Below the pieces are notes generated by a model. That model was not told the DNA's origin and searched no databases. It saw only the letters and a program-made list of their open reading frames with translations. Shown here piece by piece: positions 6,868 through 8,225 of a DNA stretch of 8,225 bases (positions within the stretch are counted from its first letter, which is position 1; every line of letters begins with the position of its first letter). The translations under genes and the position numbers were made by a program. Source of the DNA: an uncultured Muribaculaceae bacterium (lineage in GTDB: Bacteria; Bacteroidota; Bacteroidia; Bacteroidales; Muribaculaceae); contig CAJUIJ010000109.1 in NCBI GenBank assembly GCA_910586175.1, forward strand, positions 1-8,225, written 5' to 3'.

Positions 6868-7968
6868 ATGTTGCAAGTTGATAATGTATTGCCGGCAGTA
6901 GATGTGCCGGAAGTCAAAACAGGTCCCTCTATATGGGAGCAGGTGAAGGGTATGGGCTTTGAAGATGCCATGACCACTGTCACCAATTCGCTCGTGAGCT
7001 TCTGTTTCAAGCTCCTGATTGCCATAGTAGTTTTCTATTTAGGCAAGTTCCTTATTAAAAGGATATATGGTTTGGTTTATAATGTGATGACCAAGCGTCA
7101 AGTCGACGCATCGCTCACCACATTCGTGCTGTCATTGATTCGTATCACACTCTACTTTGTGCTTATTATCATTGCCATAGGCATACTTGGGGTGGAGACA
7201 AGCAGCTTTATCGCAATTTTTGCTTCGGCCGGTGTGGCCGTCGGTATGGCGCTAAGTGGCACACTCCAGAATTTTGCCGGTGGAGTGCTGATTCTCTTGT
7301 TAAAACCTTACAAGGTGGGTGATTTCATAGAGGTTCAAGGGTATACCGGCACAGTTAAGTCTATTCAGCTTTTCAACACTGTGATCAATACGGCCGACAA
7401 TAAGGCAATCATAGTGCCCAACGGCGCACTCTCCACTTCATCGATCAACAATTATTCGCTCGAAGATTACCGTAGGGTTGATTGGACAGTGAGTCTGGCT
7501 TATGGCACAGACTTTGAGTCTGCCAAGTCTGCAATTCTTGATATTGTCAACTCTGATGTCCGCACTGTGCGCAAGTTTATAGAAGACGATATCGCATATC
7601 GTGAGAAGGTGGCTGAGGAGAAGTTCCGCGCAGAGCATCCCGATGTGCAACAGGAGAAGAAGCATGGATGGTTGTGGCGAATGTTCCATAAGACCCGTAA
7701 GGCACTCCCGGAGGCCCCGGATATTCAGATGGATCAGCCTGTCTCAATACCGCAAAAAGTAGAGCGGGCACCATTCGTGGGCTTGCAGGAGATGGCAGAC
7801 AGTGCGATAGTTCTGGTGGTTCGTGCATGGACTCATTCATCTAATTATTGGCCGGTGTTCTATGACCTTAACCGCCGTTTCTATACCGAATTGCCGCAGA
7901 AGGGTTTCGAATTCCCATTCCCGCAGCTCGATGTGCATATGAATCATCAGGAAGCTCCAAACACGTGA
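6868..7968 (+). CDS. mscS: MscS-family small-conductance mechanosensitive channel with an insert in the cytoplasmic domain
   Basis: Inner-membrane channel that opens under membrane tension to release solutes on osmotic downshock. Numbering from the first ATG (6856): TM1 about 46-69, TM2 about 90-112, then the pore-lining TM3 with AGVAVGMALSGTLQNFAGG (about 125-143). The beta domain (KPYKVGDFIEVQGYTGTVKSI, then VPNGALSTSSINNYS) and the alpha/beta domain ending FPFPQLDVHM follow. All MscS signatures are present. Residues about 239-304 form a charged insert, rich in Lys and Glu with a Trp pair (GWLW), absent from typical homologues as I know them; this brings the length to about 366-370 residues against about 280 for short MscS proteins. 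The start at 6868 lies 5 bases after the rlmD stop; the ATG at 6856 would overlap rlmD by 7 bases. Either way the two genes are probably co-transcribed. Confidence 0.92.
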   Translation: MLQVDNVLPAVDVPEVKTGPSIWEQVKGMGFEDAMTTVTNSLVSFCFKLLIAIVVFYLGKFLIKRIYGLVYNVMTKRQVDASLTTFVLSLIRITLYFVLIIIAIGILGVETSSFIAIFASAGVAVGMALSGTLQNFAGGVLILLLKPYKVGDFIEVQGYTGTVKSIQLFNTVINTADNKAIIVPNGALSTSSINNYSLEDYRRVDWTVSLAYGTDFESAKSAILDIVNSDVRTVRKFIEDDIAYREKVAEEKFRAEHPDVQQEKKHGWLWRMFHKTRKALPEAPDIQMDQPVSIPQKVERAPFVGLQEMADSAIVLVVRAWTHSSNYWPVFYDLNRRFYTELPQKGFEFPFPQLDVHMNHQEAPNT

Positions 7969-8225
7969 GCCGTAGCGCAATTCAAGTCAAAAGTAAACAG
8001 TTTGTCATAAAGCATCTTGCCACATCCGGCGAGGTGCTTTATTGCTTCTGAGGCCTGAATGGATGCTGTCACGCCGGCTGCAGGCCCCAACACTCCTGCC
8101 ACCGAGCATGGCAGAATGCCGGTACACCCCGGTGTGTCACCGAAAAGTTCTGAATATCCGCAATGTCCTGGTTCCCACGACATGACTTGCCCCGAGAATT
8201 CTTTCACTCCACCGATGCAATATGG
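7947..8225 (-). CDS. ThiF/MoeB/HesA-like adenylyltransferase, C-terminal part (gene runs off the window)
   Basis: Only the last 92 codons are present; the frame is open through 8225, so the start lies outside. The segment GGVKEFSGQ, then CSVAGVLGPAAGVTASIQASEAIKHLAG, then LFTFDL, is the typical C-terminal half of E1-like enzymes of the ThiF/MoeB/HesA family. These enzymes activate the C terminus of a small sulfur-carrier protein (ThiS or MoaD) by adenylation, in thiamine or molybdopterin synthesis. The N-terminal ATP-binding loop is not in view, so which of the three it is cannot be decided. The zinc-binding cysteines look incomplete: HCGYS replaces the usual CxxC and the C-terminal CxxC is missing, which is seen in some family members. 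Its 3' end overlaps the channel gene by 22 bp on the opposite strand. A GTG at 8207 is not a plausible start because the conserved GGV sequence begins upstream of it. Confidence 0.85.
   Translation of the reverse strand, partial: PYCIGGVKEFSGQVMSWEPGHCGYSELFGDTPGCTGILPCSVAGVLGPAAGVTASIQASEAIKHLAGCGKMLYDKLFTFDLNCATAHVFGAS

Overview
The window looks like a piece of a Bacteroidales chromosome. The support is protein-level resemblance of the pyruvate phosphate dikinase, RlmD and MscS genes to Bacteroidales forms as I remember them, translation starts without clear Shine-Dalgarno sequences, and TAnnTTTG-type -7 boxes. A Muribaculaceae-like source is possible, but that is inference. The right two thirds (about 2345-8225) is ordinary backbone. 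The left part (1-2340) looks like the end of an integrated, probably decaying, mobile element.

Left to right: positions 64-197 hold a 21-bp-period array of imperfect palindromes built on TTCCGAAGTTAT. Two terminator-like hairpins follow, then a small unrecognised 76-residue gene (456-686, +) with a good Bacteroidetes -7 box. It converges on a tyrosine recombinase gene (683-2170, -), and both stop codons lie inside one TTAA. The recombinase is cut after codon 76 by an in-frame TGA where TGG is expected, a single-base change, so I call it a pseudogene. Between its start and the backbone lie phased TCTAAACA repeats (2235-2288) and a loxP-like 13-8-13 imperfect inverted repeat (2294-2327). Together these look like arm-type and core-type sites of an attachment site. 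Just beyond is the strong terminator of the dikinase gene (2336-2386), which the insertion appears to have left intact.

Backbone: ppdK (2411-5128, -) encodes full-length pyruvate phosphate dikinase. It diverges across a 279-bp AT-rich intergenic region from rlmD (5408-6862, +), a 23S rRNA m5U methyltransferase with an intact Fe-S motif and catalytic residues. An MscS-family channel gene follows closely (6868-7968, +) and probably shares the rlmD transcript. It carries an unusual charged insert of about 65 residues in its cytoplasmic domain. Its 3' end overlaps by 22 bp the 3' end of a convergent ThiF/MoeB/HesA-like gene (7947 to beyond 8225, -), of which only the last 92 codons are present.

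No clearly new multi-gene system is visible. The most informative part is the recombinase with its candidate attachment site and the 21-bp palindromic array; the rest is housekeeping with small oddities.
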